A stretch of DNA of 64,000 nt from Pseudomonas lurida. GTDB lineage: Bacteria > Pseudomonadota > Gammaproteobacteria > Pseudomonadales > Pseudomonadaceae. This document shows, piece after piece, positions 27,232-36,896 of this stretch (the stretch's first letter is position 1; each line of letters starts with the position of its first letter). Below the pieces are notes generated by a model, which ran no database searches, was not told the origin of the DNA, and saw nothing but the letters and a program-made list of their open reading frames with translations. The stretch covers positions 62,001-126,000 of the forward strand of contig NZ_JAAMRE010000008.1 in assembly GCF_013522705.1 (NCBI RefSeq). The letters are read 5' to 3'. The translations under genes were made by a program, and so were the position numbers.

Positions 27232-28695
27232 GTGCTCGAAGCACTCAAGAAGATGTTCGGCAAAAGCGAGGCTGAGCCGCTCGCGCCTGTTCCCAGCGCC
27301 CCTGTCCCGACACACGGCAGCCGCAGTGACGGTCAACAGCCCGGCCGGACCGCACCTGCCGTCCAGCCCGATAAGCCGACGGTGATGGCGCCCCAACAGG
27401 CAACGCCTGCTCAAGCCGCCCCAGCCCCTCAGCCCAAGGCCCCACGGCGTGAACGCGCGCCCAAACCGCCGGTCATCCCGTGGAAACTCGAAGACTTCGT
27501 CGTCGAACCTCAGGAAGGCAAGACCCGCTTCCATGATTTCAAGCTGGCCCCGGAACTGATGCATGCCATCCAGGACCTGGGTTTCCCGTACTGCACACCG
27601 ATCCAGGCACAGGTGCTGGGCTTTACCCTGGCCGGCAAAGACGCCATCGGCCGCGCCCAGACCGGCACGGGCAAGACCGCTGCGTTCCTGATCTCGATCA
27701 TCACTCAGTTACTGCAAACGCCGCCGCCCAAAGAGCGCTACATGGGTGAACCGCGCGCGCTGATCATCGCGCCTACCCGTGAACTGGTGGTGCAGATTGC
27801 CAAGGACGCCGCCGACCTGACCAAGTACACCGGCCTCAACGTCATGACATTCGTCGGCGGCATGGACTTCGACAAGCAGCTCAAGCACCTCGAAGCGCGC
27901 CACTGCGACATTCTGGTGGCCACCCCGGGCCGCCTGCTGGACTTCAACCAGCGCGGCGACGTGCACCTGGACATGGTCGAAGTGATGGTGCTGGACGAAG
28001 CCGACCGCATGCTCGACATGGGCTTTATCCCGCAGGTGCGCCAGATCATTCGCCAGACCCCGCCAAAGGCCGAGCGCCAGACCCTGCTGTTCTCCGCGAC
28101 TTTCACCGAAGACGTGATGAACCTCGCCAAGCAGTGGACCACCGACCCATCGATCGTCGAGATCGAAGCCGAGAACGTGGCCAGCGAAAATGTCGAGCAG
28201 CATATCTACGCCGTGGCCGGCGCCGACAAATACAAACTGCTCTATAACCTGGTCAATGACAACGGTTGGGAGCGGGTGATGGTGTTCGCCAACCGCAAGG
28301 ATGAAGTGCGCCGCATCGAAGAACGCCTGGTGCGCGATGGCGTCAACGCTGCGCAACTGTCCGGTGATGTGCCGCAGCACAAGCGCATCAAGACCCTGGA
28401 AGGTTTCCGCGAAGGCAAGATTCGCGTATTGGTGGCCACCGATGTGGCCGGCCGTGGAATTCACATCGACGGCATCAGCCACGTGATCAACTTCACCCTG
28501 CCGGAAGTGCCTGACGACTATGTGCACCGGATTGGCCGTACCGGCCGCGCGGGCGCGGCGGGTGTGTCGATCAGTTTTGCCGGTGAGGATGACTCCTACC
28601 AGTTGCCGTCGATCGAGGCGCTGCTGGGCCGCAAGATCAGCTGCGAGACACCGCCGACGCATCTATTGCGAGCCGTGGAACGCAAACGCCCCTGA
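27232..28695 (+). CDS. rhlB: DEAD-box RNA helicase, RhlB type
   Basis: 487 residues from a GTG ([15 protein letters not shown]); no usable ATG is near. A Pro/Ala-rich, low-complexity N-terminal 80 residues precedes the helicase core: Q motif [10 protein letters not shown], motif [13 protein letters not shown] in [16 protein letters not shown], and motif [12 protein letters not shown]. It unwinds structured RNA during mRNA decay. The short C-terminus after the core distinguishes it from RhlE with its long basic tail. The rhlB assignment is by overall pattern. Confidence 0.92.
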   Translation: MLEALKKMFGKSEAEPLAPVPSAPVPTHGSRSDGQQPGRTAPAVQPDKPTVMAPQQATPAQAAPAPQPKAPRRERAPKPPVIPWKLEDFVVEPQEGKTRFHDFKLAPELMHAIQDLGFPYCTPIQAQVLGFTLAGKDAIGRAQTGTGKTAAFLISIITQLLQTPPPKERYMGEPRALIIAPTRELVVQIAKDAADLTKYTGLNVMTFVGGMDFDKQLKHLEARHCDILVATPGRLLDFNQRGDVHLDMVEVMVLDEADRMLDMGFIPQVRQIIRQTPPKAERQTLLFSATFTEDVMNLAKQWTTDPSIVEIEAENVASENVEQHIYAVAGADKYKLLYNLVNDNGWERVMVFANRKDEVRRIEERLVRDGVNAAQLSGDVPQHKRIKTLEGFREGKIRVLVATDVAGRGIHIDGISHVINFTLPEVPDDYVHRIGRTGRAGAAGVSISFAGEDDSYQLPSIEALLGRKISCETPPTHLLRAVERKRP

Positions 28696-28737
28696 GCTGA
28701 ATGCGATAAGCTGATTTTGAGATAGGTCTTCGGCTGG

Positions 28738-29187
28738 CTACTTCCAGCGATCCGCCGCGGCGTGGTCGCTGTCCCGCCCTTCCACCCAGCGCGCACCTTC
28801 CGGTGTGTTTTCTTTCTTCCAGAATGGCGCGCGGGTCTTCAGGTAGTCCATCACAAATGCACAGGCGTCGAACGCGGCCTGGCGATGGGCGCTCGCCGCC
28901 GCAACAAACACGATCGGCTCGCCCGGTTCCAGGGCGCCTACGCGGTGCAGCACCTGCAGCTTGAGCAACGGCCAGCGCTGCTCGGCTTCCACGGCGATCC
29001 TGGCCAGGGCTTTTTCGGTCATGCCCGGATAGTGTTCCAGGAACATGCCGGACACATCGCGGCCATCGTTGAAATCGCGTACATAGCCTACAAAGCTCAC
29101 CACCGCCCCCACGCCAACATTCGCGGCATGCATGGCGTTGACTTCCGCGCCGGGGTCAAAGGCCTCGGCCTGCACACGAATGGTCAT
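28738..29187 (-). CDS. moaE: Molybdopterin synthase catalytic subunit
   Basis: 149 residues. With MoaD it converts precursor Z (cPMP) to molybdopterin. Conserved features: VGAVVSFVGYVRDFNDG, LEHYPGMTEKAL, HRVGALEPGE and the catalytic Lys region FWKKENTPEGARWVE. It starts 2 nt after moaD. The operon reads moaC-moaD-moaE on the minus strand. Confidence 0.96.
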   Translation of the reverse strand: MTIRVQAEAFDPGAEVNAMHAANVGVGAVVSFVGYVRDFNDGRDVSGMFLEHYPGMTEKALARIAVEAEQRWPLLKLQVLHRVGALEPGEPIVFVAAASAHRQAAFDACAFVMDYLKTRAPFWKKENTPEGARWVEGRDSDHAAADRWK

Positions 29188-29189
29188 GC

Positions 29190-29432
29190 TCAGCCTCCAG
29201 TCACGGGCGGGAAAAATGCCACTTCGTCGCCGGCCTGCACCGGCTCATCGAGGTCACACAACTCCTCGTTGCGCGCACACATCAGGCTCGTCTCGTTAAG
29301 TACGGCAAACTCCGGATCACAGGCCAACGCCAGGCGCACGGCGTCGACAGTGGCGAACTCACCTTCCATCTCCAGCGAATCGAAGCCTACCGCTTCGGCG
29401 TATCGCGCAAAAAACAATACGTTGATGCTCAT
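29190..29432 (-). CDS. moaD: Molybdopterin synthase sulfur carrier subunit
   Basis: 80 residues, ubiquitin-like fold, ending in the double Gly tail PPVTGG that is thiocarboxylated and inserted in the MoaE active site. The ATG overlaps the moaC stop. It starts [16 protein letters not shown]. Confidence 0.96.
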   Translation of the reverse strand: MSINVLFFARYAEAVGFDSLEMEGEFATVDAVRLALACDPEFAVLNETSLMCARNEELCDLDEPVQAGDEVAFFPPVTGG

Positions 29433-29902
29433 GCCTGGTCCGCCTTGAAATGCCCGCTCTTGCCGCCGAGTTTTTCCAGCAGACGAATGTTTTCGATGGT
29501 CATGCCGCGATCCACCGCCTTGCACATGTCGTAGATCGTCAAGGCCGCGACGCTGGCGGCGGTCAACGCTTCCATCTCCACGCCCGTCTGGCCGGAGAGT
29601 TTGCAGCGCGCCACGATATGCACCGCATTCTCGCCTTCGGCACTGAGCTCGACCCTGACGCCGGTCAGCATCAGAGGATGGCAAAGGGGGATCAGATCAC
29701 TGGTCTTTTTCGCGGCCTGGATCCCGGCGATGCGCGCCACCGCGAACACGTCGCCCTTGGGATGAGCGCCGTCGACGATCATTTTCAGGGTTTCGGGCAG
29801 CATGCGCACACGCGCTTCGGCCACGGCCTCACGGAACGTCACGGATTTATCGGTGACGTCGACCATATGGGCGCGACCTTGGGAATCGAGATGAGTCAGC
29901 AC
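29429..29902 (-). CDS. moaC: Cyclic pyranopterin monophosphate synthase
   Basis: 157 residues from a GTG start ([16 protein letters not shown]). Works with MoaA to turn GTP into cPMP. Conserved [20 protein letters not shown] and the catalytic [20 protein letters not shown] are present. It overlaps moaD by 4 nt. Upstream lies the start of the tox region, so moaC marks the left housekeeping edge of that block. Confidence 0.96.
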   Translation of the reverse strand: MLTHLDSQGRAHMVDVTDKSVTFREAVAEARVRMLPETLKMIVDGAHPKGDVFAVARIAGIQAAKKTSDLIPLCHPLMLTGVRVELSAEGENAVHIVARCKLSGQTGVEMEALTAASVAALTIYDMCKAVDRGMTIENIRLLEKLGGKSGHFKADQA

Positions 29903-30089
29903 AGCGATACTCCTGATCGGGAGCGCCGATTGTAAACCCGCCGGTCAACATCGCGCACGCCTGATTCCGCTGCGCGGCCAAGTAGCAGCCAATGGCCGAT
30001 CAGCGTGACGAATACGGCTCATCAGAACAAAGAATTGGCGCCGTCAAACCGATCACCGTAAAACTTTAAAAAAACGGAAAGCAAACTCC

Positions 30090-30536
30090 ATGACCTTACT
30101 GATGTTTGTCCTGCTCAGTTTATTCGCCGGTTTCGCAGTGCCCTTGCAAGCAGGGACTAACGCCAAACTGGGCAATCTCCTGGGCCACCCTTTGTGGGCA
30201 ACCGCCGTTTCCTTATTGGTCAGCCTGGTCGTGCTCATCGTTGTCATCATTGTTGTAAAAGCCCCCCGCCCAAACTTATCGACGGTACAAGAAGGTCCAT
30301 GGTGGATTTGGATGGGCGGTGTCGCGGGTGTGTTTTACATCACCGTTGCTTTATTGATGGCACCGCGGCTCGGCGCACTAAATTTCATCATGGCGGTGTT
30401 GGTCGGCCAACTTATCGTTTCAATTGCGATTGACTACTTTGGCCTGATCGGATTTCCAAAGCAGTCTATTAATATCAATAAATTGGTCGGCGTGATTGTC
30501 GTCATAGGAGGTTTTCTTATTACAACGCGCACATGA
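30090..30536 (+). CDS. DMT-superfamily membrane protein, YdcZ/DUF606 type
   Basis: 148 residues with four to five hydrophobic segments: MFVLLSLFAGFAVPLQAGTN, WATAVSLLVSLVVLIVVIIV, GVAGVFYITVALLMAPRLGA and NKLVGVIVVIGGFLIT. It is a half-size DMT-type protein related to EmrE-like carriers. Bases here are visibly more A+T-rich than in flanking moa genes. It lies 90 nt ahead of toxA on the same strand, apparently first gene of the tox operon, so a part in toxin or precursor transport is possible but unproved. Confidence 0.8.
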   Translation: MTLLMFVLLSLFAGFAVPLQAGTNAKLGNLLGHPLWATAVSLLVSLVVLIVVIIVVKAPRPNLSTVQEGPWWIWMGGVAGVFYITVALLMAPRLGALNFIMAVLVGQLIVSIAIDYFGLIGFPKQSININKLVGVIVVIGGFLITTRT

Positions 30537-30626
30537 AAATGAAAGACGGGTCACCGAAACAGAAGACTTCTTCATGTTCCCGAGTCAGGGATTGACGACA
30601 GCTATTATTTTTAAAAAGGTGAGGCA

Positions 30627-31373
30627 ATGACTAAGCAATCTGCAACCGCTACATATGACGCTATTGGCGAACGCTTCGAGGCTTTCACGGATACGGCCTC
30701 CCAGCGTTCAGTAGAAACCGCGACGTTTTTCCATATGGTCGGCGATGTCAAAGGCAAGTCAGTACTAGACTTGGCCTGTGGCTTCGGTTTCTTTGGCCGC
30801 GAGTTATATCGCCAGGGTGCGAGTAAAGTGGTTGGGGTGGATATTTCCGCCTCGATGATAGACCTGGCTCGCAAGGAATCGGCGCGTAACCAGGAAGCGA
30901 TCGAGTACCACGTCAGCGATATCTGTGATTTGGGCATACTCGGCAAATTCGATCTGATTACCGCAGCATGGTTATTCAACTATGCCGACTCGCCGGCAAA
31001 GCTGGACAAGATGTTCCAAGTGGCCGCCAACAACCTCGCCCCCGGCGGCCGCGTCGTGGCCTACACCGTGGAGCCGACGTTCCAACTGCAACGCGGCAAC
31101 TTCACCAAGTACGGCGTACATGTGCTGACCGAGGAAGCCCACGAGGGCGGCTTTCGTCACCACGCTGAATTCGTCACCCAGCCACCCAGCGCCTTTACCT
31201 TTCATCGCTGGAGCCGTGAGCGTTATGAGCTGGCAATCATGAAGGCCGGTTTCCCGCGCCTGCAATGGCAAAAACCCATCATCTCTGATGCCGAACGGGC
31301 CAAGCATCCTGAGGGCTACTGGGATGACTTCGAGCGCAACTGCCTGCAGACCGGACTGATCTGCACCCTATGA
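30627..31373 (+). CDS. toxA: Toxoflavin N-methyltransferase
   Basis: 248-residue class I SAM methyltransferase. Motif I is DLACGFGFFG (about 48-57), with the SAM-ribose acid D72 in VVGVDIS. The stretches ATFFHMVGDVKGKSVLD, AAWLFNYADS, NFTKYGVHVL and NCLQTGLICT agree with what is known of Burkholderia glumae ToxA, which adds the two N-methyl groups of toxoflavin. Ribosome site AGGTGAGG. The other four tox genes follow on the same strand, which makes the assignment firm. Confidence 0.87.
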   Translation: MTKQSATATYDAIGERFEAFTDTASQRSVETATFFHMVGDVKGKSVLDLACGFGFFGRELYRQGASKVVGVDISASMIDLARKESARNQEAIEYHVSDICDLGILGKFDLITAAWLFNYADSPAKLDKMFQVAANNLAPGGRVVAYTVEPTFQLQRGNFTKYGVHVLTEEAHEGGFRHHAEFVTQPPSAFTFHRWSRERYELAIMKAGFPRLQWQKPIISDAERAKHPEGYWDDFERNCLQTGLICTL

Positions 31374-31436
31374 AAGCCGGGCGCGCCGCATCTGGATGCG
31401 CGTGCCTTTTCCTTATCGCAGCAGGAAACCAGCGTT

Positions 31437-32444
31437 ATGACTTCCAAGGGTTTCAACCATTGGCCGGTGTTCGACGGCCCCCTGACCCCCGAGATGACCG
31501 ACCGATTTTTGATGGGCCTGCCTGAACACTTCCAGGGCGCGCTTAACCTGAAGCTACCCCTGACCGCCTGGCGCCAGCTCGCGGAAGAGTCCATCGAACA
31601 GTTGGCTGACCGCGTGGAAAACCCGGTCTCGCCACTCGCCTGGCGCTATGCCGCCGCCCAACTGCTGGCCCTGACCGTGGACCCGCGGCTCGACGTGCTC
31701 AATCCGGCAATGATCCACATCAGTGGCGGCCAGGTGGAAATCGGCTTGGCCGAGACGGCGGTGGATCAGGTCATGCACGACCTGCAGGGCCTTGGCCTGG
31801 ATCGCGACTGGATCGCCAAGGAAGTACCGCGCCACCCGGTGTACCTGCAACCCTACGCAATTGGCAAATACCCGGTCACCAACCTCGAATACCGCGCCTT
31901 TCTCGAAGCCTCAGGCCAGGCGCGGATTCCCGAAAGCTGGGCGTTCGGCCAATACCCCAACGAACGCGCCAACCACCCGGTGTACGGCATCACCGCTGAA
32001 GACGCCGATGCCTACGCCGCCTGGCTCAGCGCGGCGAGTGGCCAGGCCTACCGGCTGCCCACCGAAGCCGAATGGGAATACGCCGCGGCCGGCCCGGAAA
32101 ACCTCGAATACCCCTGGGGCCCGACTTTTCTGCCGCAGCACGCCAACACCGCTGAAATGGGCCTGTTCGACACCACGCCGGTCGGCCTGTTGATTGATGG
32201 CGCATCGCCCTTTGGCTGCCTGGACATGGCCGGCAATGTCGAAGAATACGTGATCGATGACTATGCCCCCTACCCCGGTGGCACGGCCATCACCGACGAT
32301 CTGGTCAATGTGGTGGGCACTCATCGCATAGCCCGCGGCGGCAGTTTCACGCGCTTCCGCGACCTGACACGCAACTGCCGGCGCCACGGCAAATATCCGC
32401 GACAGATTTATGTAATGGGTTTTCGCCTCGCCAAAACCCTGTAG
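31437..32444 (+). CDS. toxD: ToxD-like protein with an FGE/SUMF1 fold
   Basis: 335 residues. The C-terminal 215 residues form a formylglycine-generating-enzyme (SUMF1) fold: IGKYPVTNLEYRAFLE, RLPTEAEWEYAA, DMAGNVEEYV, RGGSF and a final GFRLAKTL. In true FGE two cysteines following RGGS bind copper; here the same stretch reads TRFRDLTRNC, so the pair is missing and a sulfatase-activating role is unlikely. ToxD is needed for toxoflavin in known clusters but its reaction is not established here. The N-terminal 110 residues are not recognised. Confidence 0.82.
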   Translation: MTSKGFNHWPVFDGPLTPEMTDRFLMGLPEHFQGALNLKLPLTAWRQLAEESIEQLADRVENPVSPLAWRYAAAQLLALTVDPRLDVLNPAMIHISGGQVEIGLAETAVDQVMHDLQGLGLDRDWIAKEVPRHPVYLQPYAIGKYPVTNLEYRAFLEASGQARIPESWAFGQYPNERANHPVYGITAEDADAYAAWLSAASGQAYRLPTEAEWEYAAAGPENLEYPWGPTFLPQHANTAEMGLFDTTPVGLLIDGASPFGCLDMAGNVEEYVIDDYAPYPGGTAITDDLVNVVGTHRIARGGSFTRFRDLTRNCRRHGKYPRQIYVMGFRLAKTL

Positions 32445-32515
32445 CCCCTCCTTGTCTTAAAACGAAAGAATTCAGAACAAAAACGCGTTAATCATTCAGC
32501 ATGGAAGGAACCGCC

Positions 32516-33115
32516 ATGAACCGCCTAAGCGTACGCAGTCACGTAGATATCCCCTTGGATGACACTTCGAATCCGGGGACTTTTTATACTTTCAGCGGAC
32601 TCGAAACCGACCACGAACATATTGTCATCAAACTGGGACCGGCCAATCCAGTCAGTCCATTAGTCCGGATTCATTCCGAATGCCTGACGGGTGATGTTTT
32701 CAGTTCACAACGCTGTGATTGTGGTCCGCAATTAAATGAGTCCATCGAGCGTATGCGGGAAGTCGGTGGTTATTTGATTTACCTGCGCCAAGAAGGTCGG
32801 GGAATCGGACTATATGCGAAGTTGGATGCTTATCGCCTGCAAGATTCCGGCATGGATACGTTCGAGGCAAACGCCCATCTTAACTTCCCCGAAGATGGAC
32901 GCGACTTCTCCATGGCCGCGGGCATGTTGAAAGCATTGAATATCAAACACTGCCAATTGATCACCAACAACCCGGATAAAGTCCAGGCCTTGGTGGATAA
33001 CGGTATCGTGGTCGATAACGTTATTCCTACCGGTGTATTCGTGACGCGCCACAACACCCATTACCTGCAAGCAAAAGTCGATAAGAAAAATCACGTCATC
33101 AAACTGGTGAAATAA
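32516..33115 (+). CDS. toxB: GTP cyclohydrolase II of the toxoflavin pathway
   Basis: 199 residues from the ATG at 32516, which has AAGGA six bases upstream. It opens the imidazole ring of GTP, giving the diaminopyrimidine shared by riboflavin and toxoflavin synthesis. Zinc site C-x10-C-x-C is visible as CLTGDVFSSQRCDC, and the active-site segment RQEGRGIGLYAKLDAY is intact. The gene is more A+T-rich than its neighbours. It is a paralogue dedicated to the cluster, since RibA for riboflavin is expected elsewhere. Confidence 0.9.
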   Translation: MNRLSVRSHVDIPLDDTSNPGTFYTFSGLETDHEHIVIKLGPANPVSPLVRIHSECLTGDVFSSQRCDCGPQLNESIERMREVGGYLIYLRQEGRGIGLYAKLDAYRLQDSGMDTFEANAHLNFPEDGRDFSMAAGMLKALNIKHCQLITNNPDKVQALVDNGIVVDNVIPTGVFVTRHNTHYLQAKVDKKNHVIKLVK

Positions 33116-33184
33116 CTCGCTCGCGCGGCTGAATCATTCAGGTCGCCCGCAATAAGCCAACCTCAACATTAAGGATAATGACGC

Positions 33185-34888
33185 ATGAGACATTTTGGCC
33201 CTATCAGCGGTATTGCAACGTTCAACGACACCTATGTCGCCACCGCCGGGTATGACAACCAAGTCATTCTCTGGGACGCGCGCACCAAGACGCCGATCCA
33301 GCGCGTACTCCACGATCACCTGGCCAACCAATGCGCGTTCAACGCCAGCGGCACTCTGCTGGTCAGTGCCAGCAGCGACTACACCGCTCGGGTCTGGGAC
33401 ATCCCTTCGTTGCGCCTGAAAAGCGTGCTCGTTGGCCACGATGACGACATAGAAATGGCCGCCTTCTCGCCAGACGGCCAGACCATCGCCACCTGCTCGC
33501 GCGACCACACCATCCGCCTGTTCGACCTCAGCGGGCAAACCCGGAAAATCCTGACCGGCCATGAGGCCGATGTAATCTCGGTGTGCTGGGCCGCCGACGG
33601 CCAGACCCTGGTGTCGAGCAGCGATGATGGTTCGATCCGCCGCTGGGATGCCGCCACCGGCGAGCAACTGGACATTATCGACCTCGGCGGCGTCGAGACC
33701 GACACCGTGGCCTTGTCCCGCGAAGGCATCATATTTGCCGGCGACGACGAGGGCAAAATTTCGGTGATCAGCAGCAGCGGTACCTACCTGCAACCGGCCC
33801 ACGCCGCCGGGATCAAGCGCATTGTGTGGAACGACGCGCAACGTATGCTGGTCAGCTTGAGCTATGACCGTTGCGTGATGCTGTGGAAGCTGACCGCCGC
33901 CAATCAACTTGAGAAAACCGCACAGACCTCACTGCCAAGCATCATCTGGCCACGTAGCTGCGCATTGCTCGGCGACCAGCGCATCGCCTTCGTAACCTTT
34001 GGCTCCACCTACGCCACTTGGGATTTCACTACTCAGCAATGGGACATCGGCGGCATCGAGCCGGCCATCAGCCTGAACGCGGTGACGGTGGTCGGCGACG
34101 ACATTTACAGCATCGGCGACGCCGGCATCCTGCAGATCAATGGCCAGCCCAGCACCATGGCCGGCAGCCTGTGCAACTTCCTGCTGCCATTCGGCGCCAG
34201 CGTGCTGACGGGCGGACAGATGGGCACGGTGTTCGACGCCAAGACCGGGGACGTGGTCTACCAGCACCGCTCGCCGCTCAACTGCGGCACCACCTTTGAA
34301 AAGGACGGCGAGCTGCATGCCGCGATCGGTACCTACACCGGCGAAGCCTTGATCTTCAAGCTGGCGGATCAACAGCCGCAATTTCTGCGCGAAGTGCGCA
34401 TGCACGAAAACGCGATCAAGGGCATCGCGGCGGATGAGCAGTATCTGTTCAGCGTGTGCGCGACGGCGGCGGCGGCGTTTTTCCGGATTGCCGACTTCGA
34501 ACTGGAGACCTATCTCGACAAAGCCCACGACCGCATCTCCAACGGTTGCACGCAGATCCAGGGCGGCTTCGCCAGCATCGGCCGCGACCTCAAGCTGCGC
34601 CTGTGGCAGGCCGGTAACAGCGAAGTCTACGACACCCCGCATAGTCACTCGATCAAGTGCATCGCCATCTCCAAGGACCGCAAGATGATCGCTACCGGCA
34701 GCTACGGCGGCACCGTGGCCGTGTTCGACCTGGCCAGGCGCAGTTGGGCAAAGGTGGAGAAGATCACCGCCAGCGGTATCTCCTGCCTGACCCATGACGC
34801 CGAGGGCAGCGGCTTCCTGGCCAGCGCCTACGATGGCCGCATCTATCCGATCGCCGTCCAGGCCTCGGCACGGCATTCACGCCAATGA
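33185..34888 (+). CDS. toxC: WD-repeat protein ToxC
   Basis: 567 residues built of WD40-type repeats, clearest at the start: VILWDARTKTPIQRVL, ARVWDIPSLRLKSVLVGHDD, IRLFDLSGQTRKILTGHEAD and IRRWDAATGEQLDII, with weaker repeats to the end (two seven-blade propellers are plausible). No signal peptide, so cytosolic. In B. glumae the WD-repeat ToxC is part of the essential biosynthetic operon and no reaction is assigned here. Its stop overlaps the toxE start by ATGA. Confidence 0.86.
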   Translation: MRHFGPISGIATFNDTYVATAGYDNQVILWDARTKTPIQRVLHDHLANQCAFNASGTLLVSASSDYTARVWDIPSLRLKSVLVGHDDDIEMAAFSPDGQTIATCSRDHTIRLFDLSGQTRKILTGHEADVISVCWAADGQTLVSSSDDGSIRRWDAATGEQLDIIDLGGVETDTVALSREGIIFAGDDEGKISVISSSGTYLQPAHAAGIKRIVWNDAQRMLVSLSYDRCVMLWKLTAANQLEKTAQTSLPSIIWPRSCALLGDQRIAFVTFGSTYATWDFTTQQWDIGGIEPAISLNAVTVVGDDIYSIGDAGILQINGQPSTMAGSLCNFLLPFGASVLTGGQMGTVFDAKTGDVVYQHRSPLNCGTTFEKDGELHAAIGTYTGEALIFKLADQQPQFLREVRMHENAIKGIAADEQYLFSVCATAAAAFFRIADFELETYLDKAHDRISNGCTQIQGGFASIGRDLKLRLWQAGNSEVYDTPHSHSIKCIAISKDRKMIATGSYGGTVAVFDLARRSWAKVEKITASGISCLTHDAEGSGFLASAYDGRIYPIAVQASARHSRQ

Positions 34889-35991
34889 CCCACTTCAGCG
34901 AAATCGACTTTCAACATATGCACCATGCATTGTCGTTGGCCGAGCGCGGCATTCACTCCACCTGGCCCAATCCTCGGGTCGGGTGTGTCATCGCCCACGG
35001 TACGCATATCGTGGGTGAAGGCTGGCATCGGCGTGCGGGTGGTCCGCACGCCGAGGTGTTTGCCCTGCGCCAGGCCGGCGCCCTGGCCAAGGGTGGCACC
35101 GCTTATGTGACGCTCGAACCGTGCAGCCATGTCGGCCGCACGGGCGCCTGTCACCAGGCGCTGATCGAGGCCGGCGTGGCCTGCGTGATCGTGGCCCATG
35201 AAGACCCGTTCAAGCAGGTCGACGGTCGCGGCATCGCCGAACTGCGCGCGGCCGGGATCGAGGTCAAGGTCGGCTTGCTCAACGTCGCGGCGCGGGAACT
35301 CAACCGGGGATTTTTATCCACGGTCAAGCGCCAGCGCCCCTGGGTGCAACTGAAGATGGGCATGAGTCTGGACGGCCGCACCGCGCTCAACAACGGCAGC
35401 TCGCAGTGGATCACCAGCGCCCGGGCGCGCGCCGACGTGCAGTATTGGCGAGCGCGTAGTGCAGCGATTCTGACCGGCAGCGGCACCGTACTGGCGGACA
35501 ACCCCTCGCTCACCGTGCGTGAAATGGCGTCCGCCGAGGCTATCGCGCCATTGCGGGTCATCCTCGACAGCCAGGCACGCGTGCCGCAGACCGCACGCGT
35601 GTTCGACGACCAGGCGCCGAGCCTGCATGTGATGCACGAACGCCATGTGCCGCAAGGGGCGAACGGCGAACGGCTGCTCGGCCTGCCGGGCAGTCAGCAG
35701 GGCCTGGATCTGCACGCCCTGATGACTCACCTGAGCCAGCGGGGCCTGCATGACGTCATGGTTGAAGCCGGTCCGACGCTGGCCGGCAACTTGCTGCGCG
35801 CGGGCCTCGTCGATGAGTTGCTGCTATATGTGGCACCGCGGCTGCTGGGCGACCTGGCACGTCCGCTGGTGCATCTGCCGGAGCTGGAACACCTGACGCA
35901 TTCGCTGGACTTCACCCTGTACGACGTTACTCAATTGGGGCAGGACCTGCGCCTGCGCCTGCGCCCCGATCAGTCGACCGGCATGGTATGA
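34885..35991 (+). CDS. toxE: RibD-like deaminase/reductase ToxE
   Basis: 368 residues. N-terminal cytidine-deaminase-like domain with zinc motif HAEVFALRQAG and PCSHVGRTGAC; C-terminal RibD reductase domain with LKMGMSLDGRTAL, ITSARARADV, ILTGSGTVLADNP and GPTLAGNLLRAGLVDELLLY. It takes the ToxB product to the ribitylamino/ribosylamino uracil stage. Both RibD domains are present. The gene end overlaps the convergent LysR gene by 22 nt. Confidence 0.9.
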   Translation: MTHFSEIDFQHMHHALSLAERGIHSTWPNPRVGCVIAHGTHIVGEGWHRRAGGPHAEVFALRQAGALAKGGTAYVTLEPCSHVGRTGACHQALIEAGVACVIVAHEDPFKQVDGRGIAELRAAGIEVKVGLLNVAARELNRGFLSTVKRQRPWVQLKMGMSLDGRTALNNGSSQWITSARARADVQYWRARSAAILTGSGTVLADNPSLTVREMASAEAIAPLRVILDSQARVPQTARVFDDQAPSLHVMHERHVPQGANGERLLGLPGSQQGLDLHALMTHLSQRGLHDVMVEAGPTLAGNLLRAGLVDELLLYVAPRLLGDLARPLVHLPELEHLTHSLDFTLYDVTQLGQDLRLRLRPDQSTGMV

Positions 35992-36896
35992 GCCACCACT
36001 TGCTTGACCTGGTCGCGCAACCACGCATGTGCCGGATCGTCACAGAAACGCTGGTGCCAGATTTGCACAAAGGGAAAGCGCGGAATGCTGAACGGTGGCG
36101 GCAATCGCACCAGATCCGGGTTAAGCAAGGTGTCTTCCAGGGTGCGCGTCGCCACGGTGAGGATCAGGTCCGTGTTGTGCAGCAGGCTCGGCGCGGTGCG
36201 CCAGTGCGGCACGCTGACGGCGATACGACGGCGCAAGCCTTCGGCGCGCAGCAAGCTGTCCACTTCGCCATTCGTGCCGCCGTCCATGGACACCTGGATA
36301 TGCGGGCGCTCCAGGTAGCTCTCAAGATCCAGCACGCCTTTCTTGGGCAAGGTCCGCCGGTCAAGCAGGCAGGAAAAGCTTTCCTCGAACAACACTTCCA
36401 TCGACACATCGGGCGTCAGGCTGGGGAATACCCCCAAGGCCAAGTCGATCTTGCCCTGTGCCACTTGCTCGAACATCCCATGCCGGCTGCCCTGAGTCAC
36501 TACCAGGGTAGTATTCGGCGCCTCGTGACGCAGTCGCACCAGCAACTTTGGCAAGATAATCGCCGCGCCGTAATCCGACATCGCCAACTGGAAGGTGCGC
36601 TGGGAGCTGGCCGCGTCGAAGTCGATGGACTTGCCGAACAAGGTTTCGATCTGGCTGAGAATCTCCCGCAGCGGCCCCTGGAGGTTTTGCGCCAAGGCGC
36701 TGAGCATCACCTCGTTGCCGTCGCGGATCAGGATCGGATCGTCCAGCAGCGCCCGCAGCTTACTCAGGGAATGACTGATGGCCGGCTGGCTCAAATGCAG
36801 ACGCGCCCCTGTGCGGGTGACGTGTTTTTCGGTCAGCAGTGCGTCGAGCACCACTAACAGATTCAAATCGATATTGCGCAGTAAGACCGTGATCAT
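35970..36896 (-). CDS. toxR: LysR-type regulator, candidate ToxR
   Basis: 308 residues. N-terminal helix-turn-helix NIDLNLLVVLDALLTEKHVT onward to LSQPAISHSLSKLR belongs to the NodD-like branch of LysR regulators; the effector domain follows. In B. glumae a LysR protein called ToxR binds toxoflavin and activates biosynthesis and efflux genes. Here the gene lies between toxE and the VOC/RND genes, opposite to them, only 47 bp from the VOC start. It is therefore well placed to sense the product and control both arms. ToxR naming is by context. Confidence 0.78.
   Translation of the reverse strand: MITVLLRNIDLNLLVVLDALLTEKHVTRTGARLHLSQPAISHSLSKLRALLDDPILIRDGNEVMLSALAQNLQGPLREILSQIETLFGKSIDFDAASSQRTFQLAMSDYGAAIILPKLLVRLRHEAPNTTLVVTQGSRHGMFEQVAQGKIDLALGVFPSLTPDVSMEVLFEESFSCLLDRRTLPKKGVLDLESYLERPHIQVSMDGGTNGEVDSLLRAEGLRRRIAVSVPHWRTAPSLLHNTDLILTVATRTLEDTLLNPDLVRLPPPFSIPRFPFVQIWHQRFCDDPAHAWLRDQVKQVVAHTMPVD

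Noticed and set aside
29903..30089. LysR tox-box upstream of the tox operon
   Set aside because: Only a loose TGA-N10-TCA pair was found near 30005-30022; no convincing ATC-N9-GAT or T-N11-A palindrome could be fixed by eye.
31437..32444. Sulfatase-activating formylglycine-generating enzyme
   Set aside because: Copper-binding cysteines absent, no sulfatase gene nearby, and the tox context explains the FGE fold better.
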